Of a DNA stretch of 24,237 bases, positions 21,545 to 24,237 are shown in pieces. How positions within the stretch are numbered: the stretch's first letter is position 1; each line of letters opens with the position of its first letter. The position numbers and the translations under genes are program-made. Origin of the DNA: Apostichopus parvimensis (taxonomy: Eukaryota > Echinodermata > Holothuroidea > Aspidochirotida > Stichopodidae); the NCBI GenBank assembly GCA_000934455.1, contig KN886143.1, positions 112,816-137,052 of the forward strand, in the 5' to 3' direction. A model generated the notes under the pieces. It was not told the origin of the DNA. It worked only from the letters and a program-made list of their open reading frames with translations, and searched no databases.

Positions 21545-21930
21545 AGTGGCGGAGCGTCCACACAGTCAGGGGGCGGATGCCCCCCCCCCCCCTGACGGAC
21601 TCAAATGGACTGCTGGCGCCCTTTTCAGCTCATAACCACTTTTTACTTATTCGCGATTATTTACTTTTTTTATTGCGCTCTCATCTACCTTTTGACATTT
21701 GTCACATTTTGTTGGTGTAATTTGGCGATGACACCTATGGATTCTTCGTTTATCTGCAAATTAGCCAGGCCCGGAAAGGGTCATTTCCCGGCGATCTAGG
21801 GAGTATCTTTACTCAAAAAATTCTGTATTCTACGCGCCAACCTGTGGTGGCGCTTCGCTTAGATAGTGTCGAAAGCACCCTTACAGACCATTCTCGCCCC
21901 TCCTGACCAATACCCCTAGCTCCGCCACTG
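21545..21930. mobile_element. hAT-type MITE (386 bp, non-autonomous)
   Basis: Begins CAGTGGCGGAGC and ends with its exact reverse complement GCTCCGCCACTG, a 12-bp terminal inverted repeat beginning CAGTG, as is common in hAT elements. A perfect 8-bp duplication flanks it. The interior has a G5/C12 pair at 21570-21592 that can fold back, GC-rich ends and no transposase coding; the 64-codon + frame inside it is chance. Mobility would depend on a transposase made elsewhere. Ends defined to the base and a perfect duplication indicate a fairly recent insertion. Confidence 0.88.
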
Positions 21931-21938
21931 CCCTCACC
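21931..21938. repeat. 8-bp target-site duplication, right (CCCTCACC)
   Basis: Pairs with 21537-21544 around the MITE. Confidence 0.88.
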
Positions 21939-23980
21939 CCTCCTCCGTTCTCCGGGACAAACCGAGCTACAACACGGCCCTTGTGCCGGGTTCTATTCTA
22001 TAGCTATTACATTGAACTTATGCTTTGTTTGCACCCCGAAAAATGAAGACATGTCTGCGCATTTTCTACCTTCATCAAGTTGCACCCCTGGTTAACTTTG
22101 TGAACTTGTAAGCTAAGTTACCCTCCAGTAACCATCTCTCTTGACACATAATAACGTTAGATTAAGTGCACCCCGTACGTTGTATTAGTCGCAATTATTC
22201 GCTCATCTCCGCCTGTTGAATTCCTGCCACTGTTACTCAAGGTTGCGTTGCTATTCATAACGCACAATAGTAATGCACAGAACCGTATAAAACACTGTAT
22301 TGTTGACATCCCTAAGTGACACTGAGAACAGTCCGATTTCTCGGTAGTCATGTATTCAGTGAGTCGGACTCGTGCAATCAGTACTTCACAACAGAACAAG
22401 GTGTGTATGCGAAGGCTAAACTTTTGTAAAATAAAAGGAATAACACATACACCGACGACCTATTTGTTAGATTTGGTTCTCAGCTGGAGATGTCTGTAAA
22501 ATAGTTACATCGAGAAAAGCTGAAAGGAAAATTCAACGAAGGTAGGCTATGTTGTTTTTTTATTTGTATAATCTCTTCTCCCATATTGTGTACATTTAAT
22601 CTGTGGTAATATCGTTCTTAGCGTTTGCGTAATGAATAAATGTTCCGTAAAATGTAGGTTTGGAGTTATAATTGGTTAAGTGCTGTATGAGCTATGCTAC
22701 ATAGTTCCTGGTGCCTACAGCAAGCATGTGGGGGCGAGATGTGGATATATGTCAGTGACATGAGCAAAGCCGGAGGAGGTCCCCCACCCACCCCCACCTC
22801 CATCGCCAGTTGGGGAAGGTGGGCGGAAACGCACGTCACTTGGACACGTGTCATTTAACTGACATTACAGCTCCCTGACAGTTAGGGGTTAGAAGGGTGC
22901 GGTAAACTTACACAGCTTTGACTCCCCCCCCCCCTCCTCCACGGATCCTTCTGGAAGGGCCCTCAAAATAATATAGACTTGGTTGTCTCGCCATAAATAC
23001 GAAGTGAGACGTAAGCATCTGTATTGTCCCTAACTTTAGACCTACTAACGAAACGATAGCAAAATTAGGTTCGCTAGATCGAACAGTTACAACGATATAT
23101 AAATATTGAAGACATATTGTAGACATGATTCAAATACGTAACGTCAAAGGAGGAAGACCATTTCGGAGGGGGGGGGGTGGCGGTAGGGGATGGCGGGTTG
23201 TGTTTAAAATGGAGAGTTCAAATCAGACATTGTGTGACCCTCGTTTCTTAATCTTGCGCACGACCGCACGAAGGAAAACCATTAAGTAGTGCCTGGTAAT
23301 TTGCAGGCGCTACCCCTTCCCCCTCCCAAGTTTATATTGGTACCTGATCTACAGTAGCCTACGTCATCGGCAATGTGCAGTGACCGGATTTTCCAACAAA
23401 ACTTGGCCGACAAGTCTGCCTAAGTAATTAATTATCGGAATCTCATTATAGGCAACGTTGACATTATGACTTTATTCACTTCGGGGAAACGTTAATATGG
23501 ATTAGCTATAGGTAGATTTGGCCATCAATGCTAACAAAAACGTGCATGGTAACTGAGCTTCGGCGATGACTTTTTGAAGAATGAGGAACGCCAATTATGT
23601 AACAAACTCAGGGCTTCATTAATTATCTCTTTAAGCCATAACTTTCAGGATAAGGCATTATCACAGTTAATTCACATTATTGTACGCTGAAATACAGCTC
23701 GAAAGTATATGGGCATTCAGAAACTACGACATTTGTTTACTGTACATGTGTAAGTAAGCTATACGTTCTAGCAAAACGTCGGTTAACATTGCATTGCTAA
23801 TGATTGGGAGATAGATAGATAGATATGGGGAGGGGCGTGTTGGGATGGTTGAGAGGGGGGTGGGGGTCATCCAACCCCTTCCAACTAAGAAGAACATCAA
23901 CATGGCTTGGTCACAACAGCAACTCGTCCTCTCACCTCTGAGCTGCCTGCTCTCATCTTCTTCGTGTAGATGTTCTATCC
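21939..23980. other. Intergenic stretch, no gene recognised
   Basis: Contains C11 (22924-22934) and G10 (23168-23177) runs, a G-rich tract near 22785-22805 on the minus strand, and a short GATA tetranucleotide repeat at about 23812-23826. Open frames are short and lack recognisable domains. Confidence 0.5.
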
Positions 23981-23988
23981 TGTGTACA

Positions 23989-24231
23989 ATGACTAATTGC
24001 GATTCCAAACAGTTGAAAAAGAAGGTGAACATACTACAAAGGCTACAAAAAAAAAACACTGAAGGTAGTGTTATAGGTTTTAATTTTGGCTTCCTGTAAC
24101 CATTTTAAGCATTGTTTCGAGAACACTGATTTTGATACTCTACTACAAAAGGACACAGTTGATGGTATACTCATTAAACTTAAAACAATAGCAGACGAAA
24201 GAGAAACGAACGTTAATAATTTAACTTTGCG
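23989..24231 (+). other. Possible unidentified coding exon(s) at right edge
   Basis: Two adjacent + stretches have coding-like composition. The first starts ATG at 23989 and reads MTNCDSKQLKKKVNILQRLQ followed by KKNTEG, a Lys-rich helix. The second, in another frame, from about 24110, reads ENTDFDTLLQKDTVDGILIK then LKTIADERETNVNNL and ends at a possible donor, GCG|gtaaat (24231/24232). An A10 run at 24049-24058 or a small intron could explain the frame change. I do not recognise the protein, and the window ends here, so this may be the start of a gene, a decayed one, or chance. Confidence 0.25.
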
Positions 24232-24237
24232 GTAAAT

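Noticed and set aside
23936..23979. Minus-strand 44-nt micro-exon with acceptor-like tacacag and donor-like gtgaga (RIEHLHEEDESRQLR)
   Set aside because: Composition and splice-like edges are attractive, but it is very short, no partner exon is visible and it overlaps the coding-like + region. Not supportable alone.

Overview
The window looks like nuclear DNA from an AT-rich animal genome. Coding sequence is sparse, GT-AG introns are long, and the rest is non-coding DNA with microsatellites, a tRNA-derived SINE-like element, a DNA-transposon MITE and a dispersed family carrying a small hammerhead-ribozyme motif. The repeat types and the divergence of the one recognisable gene from vertebrate homologues suggest a marine invertebrate. 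An echinoderm or other invertebrate deuterostome is my guess, but I cannot prove it from this sequence.

The recognisable gene is on the + strand. It is the 3' end of a SynGAP/DAB2IP/RASAL2 (nGAP)-family Ras GTPase-activating protein. Three exons are visible: 1-909 (5' end outside the window), 2503-2714 and 12570-12825 (stop codon at 12823-12825). Introns of about 1.6 kb and 9.9 kb separate them. Together they encode 458 residues: a long Ser/Thr/Pro-rich, probably disordered region, then a coiled coil of about 130 residues, then a short basic tail ending in Cys. The PH, C2 and RasGAP domains must be encoded upstream of the window. The 3' UTR starts at 12826, and the first canonical poly(A) signal is at 13289.

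Layout: 1-909 exon; 910-2502 intron 1; 2503-2714 exon; 2715-12569 intron 2, with a 39-bp tandem duplication, a long minisatellite, one inactivated ribozyme-repeat copy and a tRNA-derived SINE-like element between TA microsatellites; 12570-12825 last exon; 12826 to about 13.3 kb (or 14.2 kb) 3' UTR; the remainder apparently intergenic. The intergenic part holds two more ribozyme-repeat copies (about 15.86 and 18.91 kb), a 9-bp tandem array, a diverged tandem duplication, a complete hAT-type MITE with a perfect 8-bp target-site duplication, and many G or C homopolymer runs. A possible unidentified exon lies at the extreme right edge.

The most interesting system is the ribozyme repeat family. 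On the minus strand, copies at 15932-15970 and 18913-18951 show the order stem I / CUGAAGA (or UUGAAGA) / stem II / GAAACGUC / stem I. This matches the small hammerhead variants with almost no stem III that are associated with Penelope-like retroelements. The 18.9-kb copy keeps the core and is flanked by an 11-bp direct repeat, so it looks like a short non-autonomous insertion with the ribozyme at one edge. The 10.9-kb copy has lost exactly the catalytic GAAACGUC block.
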